Source of the DNA: Buxus sempervirens
Lineage: Eukaryota; Streptophyta; Magnoliopsida; Buxales; Buxaceae
Direction: 5' to 3'
Assembly: GCA_947561395.2 (NCBI GenBank)
Contig: OX387190.1
Coordinates: 37,126,392 to 37,190,391, forward strand
Length of the DNA: 64,000 nt
Of this stretch, positions 36,026 to 50,522 are shown piece by piece. Made by a program: the position numbers and the translations under genes. Every line of letters starts with the position of its first letter. Position 1 is the stretch's first letter. The notes below the pieces were generated by a model. The model was not told the DNA's origin. It made no database searches and saw only the letters and a list, made by a program, of their open reading frames with translations.

Positions 36026-39000
36026 ATGGAGAGAGCGGCATTGGTGCGCTCCTTATCGTGTTCGTCGGCCGCCTGCAACAGACTCTTCTTCCGTTTTGCT
36101 CAACGGCCATTAAGACCCCTGTCTCCTTTCTTCTCTTCTTCTTCTTCTTCCTCTTTCGTTCTTCGCAAACAACAGTGTCTTTTACCAAACCCTGGCAGAC
36201 GGTCTGCTCTTCGTCACAAGTGGAGACTGATTTCGAGCTCTCCTTCCTCCTTTCATCCCAAAAGATGCTTCTCGTCTCTTTCCCCTAGAGCTGTTACCAC
36301 TTCTCCCAAAGACGCCTCACCGGGTACTTACAACAAAAGCTTCACACCTTTATGGTTATGGACCTCCTTATTGATTAAGTTAACCGATCCGTTCCTCTGT
36401 AGATTTTGTTGGAAGCCAGGATGCTGTTGCCGAGAAGCTAGGATTCGAGAAGATTTCAGAACAAGTGATCGATGAGTGTAAAGCGAGAGCTGTTCTGTAT
36501 AAACATAAGAAAACGGGTGCTGAAGTTATGTCTGTGTCCAACGACGATGAGAATAAAGTTTTTGGTATTGTTTTCCGCACCCCACCGTAAGTGTATCCTG
36601 GATATTTATTCTATGTTTGTTTTTAATTATACTGAAGCCTTTAGTTTGATACAATTTAAAATTTGGCGATGTTGACAATTTTTGTACTCAGTTAATCCTT
36701 TTGTACTCGAGGAATTGAAGCGACGAAGTCTTGTGAATTCAAATTAGGTTCGTCATTGCCACATTTAATGATTGATAGGATTGGAGTAGTATTCAACTTT
36801 ACTTTGTGCATAGAGAATTGGTTTTGATCCTAAGCCATTGCAATATTGTGGGAAAGGCAACTTATCCCTTGTTCCTTGCCAGAACTATTGCTCCTCTGGA
36901 ATATCCAAGGTTTTTTTTTATCTTACTTTTATCTCTTTTTTGCAATTGAGTCTTCTTTGGTCCTTTTTTTTTCTTTTGGTTTTCTCCCTTACAGTGCTTC
37001 CTTTCACTGCCATCCGTGCATTGAATCTGGGAGGAATTCTCATTTTGCACTTCTTCTTATTTGTCCTTTTATTTTTTTTCTTTTTCAAAATTTTTCTAGT
37101 TGTACCAGTGTTGCCTGAGGAAGTTGAGCACAGAATCTTCCAATACTCTGTTTACATTTGGAAAGTGGTTTTTGCAGTACATTTGGCCTGATGTCTGATG
37201 TACTTGGCAAATAAATGTTTTAGATTGGAGCAACCTTTTACTGGTGTGAAATCGGCATACTATTATGGCAGGACTGGTTGAAATATCTTGGAAAACAGTA
37301 TGCTTTATTTTTTTGAAACATGGCCCTGTTGGGAGAAATAGTATCTTTTTGAACATAGAAGAAATGTGATAAGATAAGGAATAAATATATTCATCAGTTG
37401 TTAGGTGCCGCCCAAATAAGTGATAAAATAAAAGCGAGTAGTTAAAGATGGTTTAGCCATGTAAAGTGAGGACCTAGGGAGGCATATATGAAGAGGTGTG
37501 GAAGGGCACTTGTTAAAAGATCTAAGAGATCAAGGGAAAGACCAAAAAGAACATTTATGGGATTAGATAGAAAGGATATGAACAACCGTAAGTTGATTGA
37601 AGATATGGTTTTTGATGATTGGGATGAAGCAACACGATTCTTGTTGTTAACTCAAAATAGTTGGGATAAGGCATTTGGCTATTGATTTATTGGTTTATTT
37701 GCATAAAGTAAGTCATATGAAACTTTGTAGTATATATGTGTTTCTTTTTCCCTCATATTTTATGTCTTATTTCATAACTGTGATGGAAAATTTGGAGTGC
37801 AAAAGCATATCTTGAACATGCTATCTTCAAGGAAAAAACCGTGGAAGTTCAGAACGCCATTTGATATGTCATCTCATGCCCCAAGATTCTTATCAAGACT
37901 TGCATATCTTTTGGACCTTGCCTAGTAATGAAGAGTTCTGCAAAAGAGGACATGATTGCAGGAATTTCACAAGGCATTACAAAGAAGTTAAATGGTGATG
38001 GCATAAGAATTTGTTGTATTTTCTTGGCTTTTCATCTTTGTTTGTTTTGGGTTAGTGTTTTCTCCATGAGAACTATACCTTTCGTAAGTTACTTATTATC
38101 TCCTTAATAATCATAGACAGATCTTGGTTTCCAAGAGAGCAATAGGTTCAAGAAGTATTGGATCTGTTATGATTTAGATTCTTCAGGAGCCCTTTTTCTT
38201 TTCTTATCCCATCTTTATTGTGTTTCTCGAGTCATCCAATCCATGAAAGAGGCTAAGATTTATGATTCATTTAGAGGGACCCAAGTTTGCAGAAAGAGAA
38301 ATATCCAAAATTGGGCTTGAATATATTGATCTCCCTTCTCCATAGGAAGATTTTACATCATATTTATTACTTAAATTGATAGATAAGAGCTGTAATTTCC
38401 ACGAAAATTTTGTGAGATTGGCTACTTTAACTCCTCAGTTATATAATGTAGTTCTTTTTTGACAAGAGAGGAAATGAAATGACAGTTTGACTTTCATTTA
38501 CTGTAAATGTCTACTTTGATATGTTTTTGTTGGAGTTTTCTTTCAGTAGGTTACTTGTTGGTCAATACCTGATGTTCCCTTTATGTGGGTTTATAATAAT
38601 GTAGGAAAGATTCAACTGGGATACCTCACATATTGGAACACAGTGTATTATGTGGATCAAGAAAGTATCCTCTGAAGGAACCGTTTGTTGAGCTGTTAAA
38701 GGGAAGCTTGAACACTTTTTTGAATGCATTCACATATCCAGATAGGACTTGTTATCCAGTTGCTTCCACAAATTCCAAGGTGAACATGAAAAGTAAAGTG
38801 TTATAGTTTAGGAAATATATATGTCCTTGAATCTTTGTTTTGGTTTCCTATTTACGCTAAGTGAGTTATGGTTACAGGATTTCTATAATTTGGTTGATGT
38901 ATACCTGGATGCTGTCTTCTTCCCAAAATGTGTGGATGACCTTCAGATATTTCAACAGGAGGGTTGGCATTATGAGCTAGACAGTCCTTCAGAAGAAATA

Positions 39001-42000
39001 TCTTTTAAAGGTTGCAATTTATGCAAACATTTTTTGCTGGCTGCTTATCTTTTGATGAGTGATACTGTTTTCTTTATTTCAAGTCTGACAGTTTCTATTC
39101 ATTTTTGTCAGATATTATTATTTGAGAATATTGGATGATGTTTATATATATGTGTGTTTTTCACTCATTATTTTAATGATAATTCAGGAGTTGTTTTCAA
39201 TGAGATGAAAGGGGTTTACTCACAGCCTGATAATATATTAGGTCGGAGAGCTCAAGAGGTGAGTTCTTTCCCTGATTATTAATTCAATTTTTACTGTCAT
39301 ATACTATAGCAGTTTTTCTGTTAATGAACGATCATTAAAAAGTTGTTCCATTGCCTGTGTAGGGGTAGTGAATGATGTTCCTCTGAATTATCATGTCAAA
39401 AGCCCTAGGCTACTAAATTTGTTGGCTTGGAAAATCATTTTTATCCGAATTCAAAATTGCATGCCTTTCATGCATGTATTTGTTGTGGGAAATAAAACTT
39501 AAAAAGGTAATTTAGAATCTAGAATCAATACAAGTTGAGAGAAATGGTTTATATCAACCTAAGAACGTAAAATAGTTAGTTTATTTAAAATCTAGAATTA
39601 ATATAAGCTGAGAAAATAAACGGTAAAATATAAAATAATTTTGATTTAAAAATTATGCCTATGTTTTAGACTTTTGGTATGTTTACCTTAGCTGGAAATA
39701 TATTTCTTTCATTTTGCACAGATTTTAGAAACCTCAAAGGAGACTTCAACTTTTTAGTTTCAAAACAGCTGCAGTGTGTGTGGGCAGTTGGCAGTTGGGG
39801 TTTTATATGTTCTATCTTTACTAGCCTCCTCTCGGAGGTGATGGTAGCTGAGAGAAACAGTGCCATAATGGTTCCATTTGTACTTATTCTCCTCTCTTTT
39901 TAATGCTATCTTCATTAATGATAAAGTAAACTAAATGAAATGTGGTTTTGTTTTAAACTCGGGCTAATAGTAGTGACTAATTTGCTGCATTGTGAATTAA
40001 TCCTTGCTAGAAATTTTCAGGCTTATGATGAGTTTATCTGTTGCCATTTTTGCATTTATGTTTCTTAGTAACGAGGATCAACTAAAACATGAAAATGTTT
40101 CTGGTTTAATTAATGTTGTTTATAAAATGTAGTTATTTCATTTCATTTGGTCTAAACAAGATGCCATATAGATAACTGTGGATTTTACAAGATATCATAG
40201 AGATAACAGTATTTATTGCTACATTCCAAGCAGGCTCTGTTTCCTGACAATACTTATGGAGTTGATAGTGGAGGTGATCCAAAAGTTATTCCTAAACTTA
40301 CTTTTGAAGAATTCAAGGTTTGTTGGTCCTCTTTGGTTAACTTGTTATTGTTAAATTCATCACATTGTTTATTCTACATTTCTACATTAATCTAAACTAT
40401 TATGTCTTATTGTTTAACATGAACCTAATTAACCTATGCAGTGTTTCAACATGTGTTCCGCATCAGAATTCCAGAATTAAGACTTCTACTATTTAAAAAT
40501 TTAATTTATATAAACATGACTTATGTACATAAGTGGCCACACAATAGAAATGAATGTGGCTGTTGCATTTACACTATATATGCATATTTTGATGGGCACA
40601 AGCTTGATTCTTCTTAGTACCCTATAGGCCTACAAGAATGATACTTTGATATATATCATATATATATATATATCCTGATCCCAGAACATAAATAATCTTT
40701 TAATCAATAGTGAGACTTTATCAAGAAAAAGAAGAATACAAATCCCAAAATCCTCCAGCCATAGTTAATGGACTGGAAAAAAAAAGGACTACAAGAATTG
40801 CCAATAATAAGAGAGGAAAAGGGGTAACACGCTTACACCCAGGCCCACAGAGAAAAGCACAGACGACTCCTTACTCTCTTCTGCATCATGTCTTCCTTAA
40901 GGATGCTCTTAAACATTGTTCTCCCAACACCCACTTATGGCTAGACAATCAGCCAACTCATTAGCCAACCCTTTTTTAATGATTAATAATGAAGCTACTA
41001 TGGATGAAAGTAACTAACCATGTGTATATCCTGTACCAACTACCACCTAAAATCACTTACCTGATAAAATCTATTCACCTGGGTGGTAACTAACCATGAT
41101 TAATAATCACTTAACATTAAACCTTAATCCATCAAACCAGCAGCAAGGATCAAATATTGGAGGACTGCAAAGCAGAGTGACTAAACAGAATCTAGAATAA
41201 ATCAATTACTAGACAAGAAATCAAAATGCCAATTTTATATCATGACCTTGACTAACCAACAATCTGATCCCACAATAACCTTTTGAGGTTGTTGATCAAG
41301 ACTTAGAGACACCTAAGAATGGTTTCTCAAGTTACTTTATCTTATCAAGTAACTAACCTTGTGAATATCCTGTACCAACTACCACCTAAAGAGTCCATAC
41401 GTGCAGTAGTGCGCGTGCCTCCCCTAGTTTATATAAAATCACTTTTCCGTTTGGTAGTGAACTATGCTCTTAATTCTTTGCAATAATATTCAGTAGTTAG
41501 ATGCTTTATGTTCATTTGTTTATAAACGTGTTTCATTTTAAAAAAAATTATATATGTAAAATTAACTTTGGATACTTCAGCATTCATTAGCCATATTTAG
41601 GTGTTGTCTCCAAAGCTTAGAGAGTATCTGTTGATATTTATGTTGTGAAACTTTTCAAAGGAAGCATCAAACATAACTATGCTATATAGGCTACTCACGC
41701 ACAGTCCAAATCTTCTCTAAACCTAAAAGTTCGATTCTTTTGATGGATATTCAAGACTATGCTCTTTGCTGACTAGCTTTTAGTTCAACTTGCCTTCAAT
41801 ATAACTTTCTGCAACTTGCTTCATCTCTTGTCATGGATGCTGGGTATTGTTTCTGAATCCTGTTCAAACTTGTTCAATTATACTTGTGAACAAAAGATGT
41901 GGGTTAGATTCATTAAAATAAAAAAAAAAACACAGGGAAGATGTGGGTTAGGATTTTTGGGGAAGATCCTGCACAATAATATACTTTTGGCTTTTATAAA

Positions 42001-45000
42001 AGAAACTATGGTTTCAACAATTGAGAATCAGCACAAATAGTACTGATGCTTTATTTTCTATTCCACTTTATTTCTTCTCAGTTCTGATTATGTGACCCTA
42101 AATGTGTCTGCACAAGTTTCTTCTGCAGATAGGTTTCTGCCCCAAGTCACTGCAGTAATCTTTTAGAGAAAAATCTAATGGTTCTATATATGTGCATCTT
42201 ATGCATATTCATGTTTGTGTTTACAGATATACATGGACATGACTCTTATATCACCAATATAGGCTAGCGGAGACTCAAAGGCATGGATATTTGGCATGCA
42301 TATGATTTAGTGTTTAATTCCTACTTTATATCTTGTGTGGTCCCTCTGTTTACAGGAATTTCACCGTAAATATTATCATCCCGGCAATTCCAGGATATGG
42401 TTCTATGGAGACGATGATCCAATTGAGCGTCTACGCATTCTAAGTGGTACTTGTGATTAAGCAATCTCGAACATGCTCTAATAGTTTCACATTTATTCCT
42501 GTCAAATTTCTTCTATGTCTTGTAATTATTTATGCTAAAAGATGTTTTTGACACACTAAAAATTGAAACAGTTAGTCTAAACCCATTAAAGTACAGTGAG
42601 AAAAATGCTCCTAATAACAATGGAAATAAGTAGGGTGAAAGAAATGCTGAAAGGAGAATATACTTGGCAAGAAAAAGAAAAAAAGGAAAAAGGTTAAGTC
42701 ATTTAAAAAGAAATGTATTGGAGGAAGAGAGTATTTTAAGAAACTATTGGCAGCCAAGTTCTGTCTCATTTTGTTGTGGCAAAATTTTAAATACATTAAA
42801 TTTGGCTCCAGTTCATTACATTTACACGTTAACTAAACTTCTTTTGAGTACAGCAATTCCTTTGAGTTTTTTACCACGCGCACTCAAAGAACCTTCTAAA
42901 CTAGTTTTCTAAATGAGATCAAAGAACTGGTTCTAGGAAGGAGTTCCTTGTCCAAGATGAATGCCAAATGCTGAATGATGTATTATTAAGTAGCTGGTGG
43001 TTTATCTTGGAGATTGTGGCATTATACATTTTTAATGTTGCTCTTTTTTGTTGTACAGTATACCTAGATATGTTTGATGCAAGCTCAGCTCCCAATGAGT
43101 CAAAAGTTGAACCACAGAAGCTCCTTTCAGAACCTGTTAGGATTATTGAGAAATATCCTGCAGGGGAAGGTGGTGATTTGAAAAAGAAACACATGGTTTG
43201 CATTAATTGGTTGCTCTCTGATAAGACCCTAGACTTTGAAACCGAGCTTACGCTCGGTTTTCTGGATCATCTTATGTTGGGAACTCCTGCATCTCCTTTG
43301 AGAAGAATTCTCCTGGAAAGTGGCTTAGGAGATGCCATTGTTGGTGGTGGGGTTGAAGATGAGCTTCTTCAGCCCCAGTTTAGCATAGGTTTAAAGGGTG
43401 TTTCAAAAGATGACATCCAAAAGGTAGAAGAATTGGTCATGAGTACACTGAAAAATTTGGCAGAGGAAGGTTTTGATCCAGAAGCTGTGGAAGCATCCAT
43501 GAATACAATTGAGTTTTCTTTGAGGGAGAACAACACTGGATCATTCCCTCGAGGCTTATCCTTGATGCTTCGCTCTATTGTAAGGACTCGAGTTGTCTTC
43601 TAATCTTCAAATTGAATAAAAGGGTTTGTCTACTATAAGTGCTTATTTTGGTCTCTATTTTCTTAGGGAAAATGGATATATGATATGGATCCTTTTGAGC
43701 CCTTAAAATATGAGAAGCCTCTAATGGCGCTAAAAGAAAGGATTGCTGAAAAAGGCTCTAAAGCAGTTTTTTCTCCTTTAATTGAGAAATTTATTTTGAA
43801 CAACCCACACCGTGTTACCATTGAAATGCAGGTGATATTTCCTGACTTCTCACTTTATATTTTTATTTGGTATGTAAAATCAATTTTGTATGTTAACAAA
43901 GAGTGTTTCATGTCAGCCTGATCCTGAGAAGGCATCTCAAGATGAATCAGCTGAGAGAGAAATTTTGGAGAAAGTTAAAGCAAGTATGACAGAAGAAGAT
44001 CTTGCTGAGCTAGCACGTGCTACACAGGAGCTCCGACTAAAGCAGGAAACTCCTGATCCACCGGAAGCTCTGAGAAGTGTACCAAGCCTCTCTCTACAGG
44101 ATATCCCCAAGAAACCTATACATGTTCCCACAGAGGTAATAAATGCCTGTACTGTTTGTAGAATTTCTTATTTTAATAATTTGATCGGAATAATATTTTG
44201 TTCTTAAATGTAATTGTTATTATCCTTTTGGGTGCGATGTCTTACGACTCTTACCATAGAATATTCTCCCTACCTGCAGGTTGGGGAGATCAACGAAGTA
44301 AAAGTTTTGCAGCATGACCTTTTTACAAATGATGTTCTTTACACAGAAGTTGTCCTCGATATGAGTTCATTGAAGCAAGAGCTTCTTCCATTGGTACCAC
44401 TGTTTTGGTGAGCTAAAAATGTTGTCCTAAAGTCAGAATGGTCATTTTTATTTTTTGTATGTTCCTTTGTCTCCTCCTCCCTGTTTGTGATCACCAATTA
44501 TACTAGAATGCTGGTCCAGGAGATCTTTGTGTTCAATTATCTCTGGGCTGCAATGATGGTTTAAATCTTAAGGGATACATTTAGATATTGTTACTCATGC
44601 TCATGTATCTTGACAGTCAATCATTGCTAGAAATGGGTACGAAGGACATGGACTTTGTGCAACTTAATCGATTAATTGGAAGGAAAACTGGAGGAATTTC
44701 AGTTTATCCTTTCACTTCATCCATACGGGATCAGAAGTATCCATGTAGCCATATAATTGTTCGAGGTAAAGCCATGGCAGGAAGAACTGAAGATCTATTT
44801 AACCTGGTATGTCCTTTTTAGGTTTAGCATCTGCATTTTGTTCTTGTTGAAACTTTTTTGAAATCTTTATGCTCAATTCATGAAATGATTCATATATATC
44901 TTGCAAAATGTCTTCTTTTGTTTTGTTAGTTATATTAATATGGTTACTTCTAACTATATGACCTTGTATGTACTTATTGTTCAAGATTTCATATTAGGTA

Positions 45001-48000
45001 GGGATGGTACAGACTGAATTAGCATAAAATCATTAAGACCACATGGAATTTCATGTAAGCTCAGATTCATTCTCTTGGTAATCACCTTGCAAAATTTTAT
45101 GCAAATGCTGAATATGCTAATAATAAGATGAGAAATCTCTATAGGTATGCTAACTGAAATAATAATAATCAGGAGTTAGTCAACACAAAATAATACCATC
45201 AGTTAAAATTCTCAGATTTTTTAAAACTATTTTAATAAAATTAATTTTAAAATATCTTTAAAAATAAAAATGTTGCTATAAATCCATGAAGCTGATAGTT
45301 CAGCTATGTATTTATTAAATGTATGTAATAATAAAATAAAACACGTTTGCTTTTTAGAGAATATCTTTTTATATTTTTTAGAGCTATTTAATCACAAAAA
45401 TAATTATGAAAAAAATATTCATCAAATGAAAAAATAAGAGTTATGAGGCTGAGAGATCATCTTTAAATTACTTGTAAGAGATATTATGTTTGAGAAACTT
45501 TATTTCGAAGAAAATTGAAAGGAATGAACAAATATTCTTTAGAAGTGAAAACTGAATTATTTATTTATTTTTAAAAAAAAATCAAGATTTTATATCTTTG
45601 TAATAGCTTAGAAACCTGCCTTTAGACTTAATAAATATGATTCATAATGAAATTGAACTCTTAAAATGTATACCTTGAAAATTTTGCAAGAAGTACAAGT
45701 CTTCTCTTTTATCATCAGATAATTAGTTTTTGGAAACAAAATACTGAAATTTTGGATTGAAAATGGGCCGATTTTGACGGGGTAAAGCATAATTTGAAGA
45801 GGCCAAATGGCTATAGTGTTCAGATTTGTTGAAAAATGAGGCTGGTTTTCTATTCTTTTTTAAATAATTTGTAATCAGTTTATTGACTGATAAGGTCAGT
45901 TTGATCAATTTGTAATTTGTATCAACCAATATGATAAAAATAAAATAAAATATGGTATCTTTTGTACTTTGATGATATGGTTTATATTGATAAACATTGA
46001 CTGTATCACGTGACTTCTACCCAAAAAAAAAAAAAAAAAAATACTATCAAGTGACTCGGCATGTTCTTAGTTCCATGTCTATAACTGGGGTTCATCATGT
46101 AGTTATATTGTTCTCTCCAATTTCACTGCAATTATCATTCAGTTACTTCATTAAACACAATTGTTGTTTCTTGTTGTAGTCTGGATGGCAAAATGATGTG
46201 CTTCAAGCCTTCAACCCAGTTGAAGAATGATAAATGGCTGGTGAAATGCTAGTGACTTCAGTGGAGCTATGGCTTTTAGTTTGTGTTATATACGAATATA
46301 ACATAATTCAAATAAAAAAGATGAGATAGTGGAAGCCATACTAAAACTCATAAAAAGTATATATTTCCATCAGATCAAAAGGAGCATCAATCATCCATAT
46401 GTTGAAGTGTATGTTAAGGGAGTAGCTTTTTTCCCATAGAGATTATGTCATTTAAATCTTGGATCTTACTAAGTACTGTTTGAGAAGTCATGGAAAGTCA
46501 AGAAATATGATTTATTACTTTTCCCGTTCTTGCAGTACTGTGAGAATCATAGAGTTCGTTCAGTGGGGGTCATGCAATTCAAGATGTTTGAACTTCTTGA
46601 GCTGCTTTAATACTACGATCCCCTGTCGTTTGGTGTTTCTTCAGAGATTGCATTTTAGTTTCATTAATAGAGGATAATATAATTTATATATTGAAAAAAA
46701 TAAAAGAAACTGATATAGGTCTTGTCCTCAACAATCAAGCAAATGCTGTATGTTGGATTCACCTTGTTTATCCTGAAGTGCAACATATTTTCTGTGATTA
46801 AACATAGTTTTCATGTGCTCCGTGAGCCCACTGGAGCCATAGATTTTGGCATTTTTGGGTGAATTCATTCTTAAGACTTATCTTGCCCTGTTAGTGTTTC
46901 TAGAAACATGATAGCATTAAGAGTTCTGTTTAATTTGCTTCTGTTTTGTGCTACACAGCTATAAATTTTGTATGTATAAAATAGTGTTTTGATTTTTCTT
47001 TTGGTTTTGTGGGGTTGTCATTTTTTTCTTGCATTACCATTCAATCTCTGTCAATATGCATTCCAAATTCAGATCATGACCATGCCATGTTCCATATATT
47101 TAGCATATTATAAGCTATAGGTCTATATCCTCCTCATGTTATTGCCATCTGTTATTTACATTATTAAGAAGCATCATTTGGTGAGAGAAGTAAACCCTAT
47201 CTCATGTTTTTATTTATTTTTAGTTGCTAATGGATGCGTGTTGCAACTTGTAACTGTATTTTTTTTTGTTGGAGCTGTCTTTTAATTTTTCTTTTTTCAG
47301 TGTTTGTTTGCTGATAATATCTTTTGTTTGGGCCTCTTGCATTTGTTACGTGTAGATTAGTTGCATCCTTCAAGATGTTCAGTTCACAGATCAACAGCGC
47401 TTTAAGCAATTTGTTTCACAGAGTAGAGCAAGAATGGAGGTATGCATTGAAATTTATGTAGGGTTCACAATTAGATCCTTTCTACCTCTGAAATTGATAT
47501 TTACTGCAAAATTGATATTTGTTCTCAGAATCGAGTAAGAGGCAGTGGTCATGGAATTGCTGCTACTAGGATGGATTCGAAGTTAAATGTTGCAGGCTGG
47601 ATCGCTGAACACATGGGGGGTATCAGGTAGGGTTTTGTTTGAAATTTCTTTGTTTGGAATTATCTCTCATAGTCCTCCAATATATGGTATCAGGTAGCTT
47701 ATTAACTTTCTGGAACTGGATAAGACAAAAGGATTTTATATAATTGAGAGAGTCTCAAAGTCTCTCTGTCCACTTTTATGGTGATAAAATATCGACATTT
47801 ACTCCTCCTACATGCCACATGATGTATCTTCTAAGAAATTTAATAATTAGACTATAATTCAGTAGGGTTCTGGATGTGGTCTACTGCCAATCAACCTAAT
47901 GTTTGGCTATTTCACAGAGTGGCTGCACTCATACTTTAACCTGTGCTTTCGTGCTAGCAGTATAGAGTTTTAAACATCATAGCAAATGGTGGTCCCGGTC

Positions 48001-50522
48001 TTCTAGGAAATTAATGTTTGAAAAAGGAAAGTGTTTTCCAGGGTCTTTATTTTATCTGAAACCTGAAACTTACCAGCCAAGCAATGTGTCTTTTCTAGGT
48101 GATATAAGCTTGCCTTGCCTTATGATTTCTTTATCAAGTATAGATTCTAGCTTTGAAACATATGAAAGAAATTCCTCTCCCCCTATCTCCCCTACACAAA
48201 TGCTTTCACAGGGCAACCGGCAGCTCAGTGGATTCCACAGTTTCTGTTCAACGTGTACCTCATTAAATGAGCATCCATTTGGTTCTGTCATGTATATATG
48301 TGTGTGTGTGTGTGTGTAGACAAAGCTATGTTATAGCATCGGATTGAATCAGGAATTTATGCAGATCTGGAATATAATTTTATAAAGTTGAATGTGATTT
48401 TCTATTTGGAAATTTTAAGTGTCGTGACCTTAAAGGATACAATAGTTTCAAGTTTATGCCTGTTAACCGAATAATTTAACGAAGATACTCTCTTTTTTTT
48501 ACATGTCACCCCATCCTTAATACTGACGATTGATAAAAAGTTACATTACATCTTACAGTCAATTATTTAGTCTATAGAAGATTTATACCTGTACTTGCAT
48601 TTATATATTTACACTTGCAAACACTCTTATACTTTTAGTGAATCTGACAATTTTTGTTTATGGATACTTGCAGTTACTTGGAATTTTTACGCTCTCTCGA
48701 AGAGAAAGTTGAACAGGATTGGGATGTAATCTCTTCATCTCTTGAAGAGATTCGCAAATCATTACTTTCAAAGGAGGGTTGTTTAATAAATATGACTGCT
48801 GATGGCAAAAATCTCAAGAAGTCAGAGAAGTCTCTAAGCAGATTTCTTGATCTGCTCCCTAGAACTTCACAAGTTGAACCTAGTTCTTGGAATGCTCGTC
48901 TTTCTCCGGAGAATGAAGCCATCGTGATTCCTACTCAGGTTAACTATATCTTTTGTAGCCATTCTTCCTCATGACTTTTCAATTTATCCATCATATTTAC
49001 CTTTTAATTTTACAGGTTAACTATGTTGGAAAAGCAGCTAATATATATGAGACTGGGTATCAACTTAAGGGAAGTGCTTATGTCATTTCAAAGCATATCG
49101 GCAATACTTGGTTGTGGGATCGTGTGCGAGTTAGTGGGGGTGCTTATGGAGGTTTTTGTGATTTTGATACCCACTCAGGTACCATATTGTGTACATGTTA
49201 ATGGTCTTGGTTGCTTCCTTCTTCAGATTACGCGTACTTGAATTTCGTATTATGTTTGAATTTACTGTAGGTGTGTTTTCATACCTTTCTTATCGTGACC
49301 CCAACTTGTTAAAAACACTTGATGTATATGATGGAACTGCAAATTTCTTGCGTGAATTGCAAATGGATAATGATACTCTCACAAAAGCAATTATTGGAAC
49401 CATTGGAGATGTGGATGCATACCAACTTCCTGATGCCAAAGGTTACAGTAGGTAAGTGGAAGGTTCTTTTTTGTGACATTTTTATAATTGATTTTAGGTT
49501 AGGTTATTTGGTCAGTTTTTGCATCCATATCTTAGTCCTTGCATCCATTTTATTATTATCATTATTGTTTTTGTTATCACTATTATTATTTGTACATGAG
49601 TATATTATTGTTATCATTATCAGCACATACATTATTACTATCGTTATCATTATTTTAATGACTGGATATTCTTTCCTTCTGTCATTAAAATAATGCTAGT
49701 GTGCTTGCTTAGGACATAAGATGGGAAGAGAAATAAAATAGTGGCTTCATTTTACTTGTTTCTTTTACAATAGCTTATACTCAATATTATGCCAAAGAAA
49801 CCTCATAATTATACTTTTTATTTTCAGTTTGCTACGTTATTTGTTGCGAGTCACAGAAGAAGAAAGGCAAAAACGACGTGAGGAGATCTTATCAACTAGG
49901 TACAGTATGATGTTTAGTACATGAATTTATTTCAAAATTTTCCTTGCAGCGAGGTGAACATTGTTCATGAAAGTTATCAATTAAGCTTTACATGAATAAT
50001 TGGCAGACTCAGTAGAATTCCACAAAAAATTATCGAATAACATCTTGATCATAAACCAATGTGCCCCCCAAAACACAAAACACAAAAAAAAAATTCTTAA
50101 TTTCTTTTATTTTTATTTTTTGGTTCTTTTTCATAAAACTAGAATTCCTCCTTCTATAGGTAACCAAAAATAGCAAAGGGAGAGAGTCTATAGATCATGT
50201 TGCTTTCTTCTACTTTTGTCAAAAAAGGCACCTAAATGGTCAATATCACTGTTGACTATGGCCTGAGAAACTCCGAATCTCTTCTAAGCATTGATAGAAA
50301 ATCTTGTGGGCCTCCTGGATTTGCATTTTAAATCTTTTCTGATTTCTGGATTTCCTTTTAATTTCTTGTACCCTTTTCAGTTTGAATGACTTCAGGGAAT
50401 TTGCGGATGCAATTGAAGCAGTGAAGGATAGAGGCATTGTCGTAGCAGTGGCATCACCAGATGATGTTGCTGCTGCAAATGAGGAGCGTTTTTGTTTCTC
50501 CTGCCTGAAGAAAGTTTTGTAA
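36026..50522 (+). CDS. PREP1: Presequence protease PreP (M16C zinc metalloprotease), mitochondrial/plastidial
   Basis: Nineteen exons: 36026-36323, 36403-36586, 38605-38779, 38878-39010, 39188-39258, 40234-40317, 42356-42446, 43059-43579, 43667-43831, 43917-44135, 44280-44407, 44617-44806, 47356-47439, 47529-47626, 48674-48938, 49016-49178, 49271-49451, 49828-49899, 50381-50522. The frame closes at 1087 aa, close to the roughly 1080 aa of Arabidopsis PreP. PreP degrades cleaved targeting peptides and other short unstructured peptides in the mitochondrial matrix and plastid stroma. The N-terminal ~85 residues are Ser/Arg-rich, a transit peptide. The inverted zinc motif is H169-I-L-E172-H173, and E269 in NEMKGVYS is the distal ligand, 97 residues after E172 as in the family. 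An Arg/Tyr-bearing SGGAYGG segment near the C-terminus is also conserved. The extreme C-terminus (RFCFSCLKKVL) looks diverged. Confidence 0.92.
36587..38604. other. Intron 2 of PREP1
   Basis: A 2-kb intron with an RTE-type LINE remnant (37385-37690). The remainder is T-rich with no conserved exon. Confidence 0.5.
37385..37690 (+). mobile_element. RTE-type LINE 3' end
   Basis: The open frame 37488-37685 reads RPKRTFMGLDRKDMNNRKL...DDWDEATRF, matching the conserved C-terminal segment of plant RTE reverse transcriptases (RP..T..E...KDM...D...W). It ends GTTGGGATAAGGCATTTGG, the usual RTE terminal motif, and lacks anything upstream of the 3' end. It sits in PREP1 intron 2 in sense orientation. 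Confidence 0.65.
40318..42355. other. Intron 6 of PREP1
   Basis: A 2-kb intron. Around 40715-40980 a likely antisense LINE tail occurs (reverse complement ends TTGTATTC...CTTGATAAAG). Two near-identical 35-bp segments containing CCTGTACCAACTACCACC lie at about 41030 and 41370, suggesting a local duplication. No exon is supported. Confidence 0.45.
44807..47355. other. Intron 12 of PREP1 with a possible alternative terminal exon
   Basis: A 2.5-kb intron. At 46180 the sequence TTGTTGTAG is followed by a 51-nt in-frame stretch reading SGWQNDVLQAFNPVEE and a TGA at 46228-46230. It is compatible in phase with the end of exon 12 (phase 0). Whether it is an alternative last exon or a captured fragment of another gene cannot be decided here. 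Confidence 0.4.

Noticed and set aside
49319-49693. 124-codon open frame rich in Leu/Ile
   Set aside because: It overlaps PREP1 exon 17 in another frame and continues into low-complexity ATTATTATC intron repeats.
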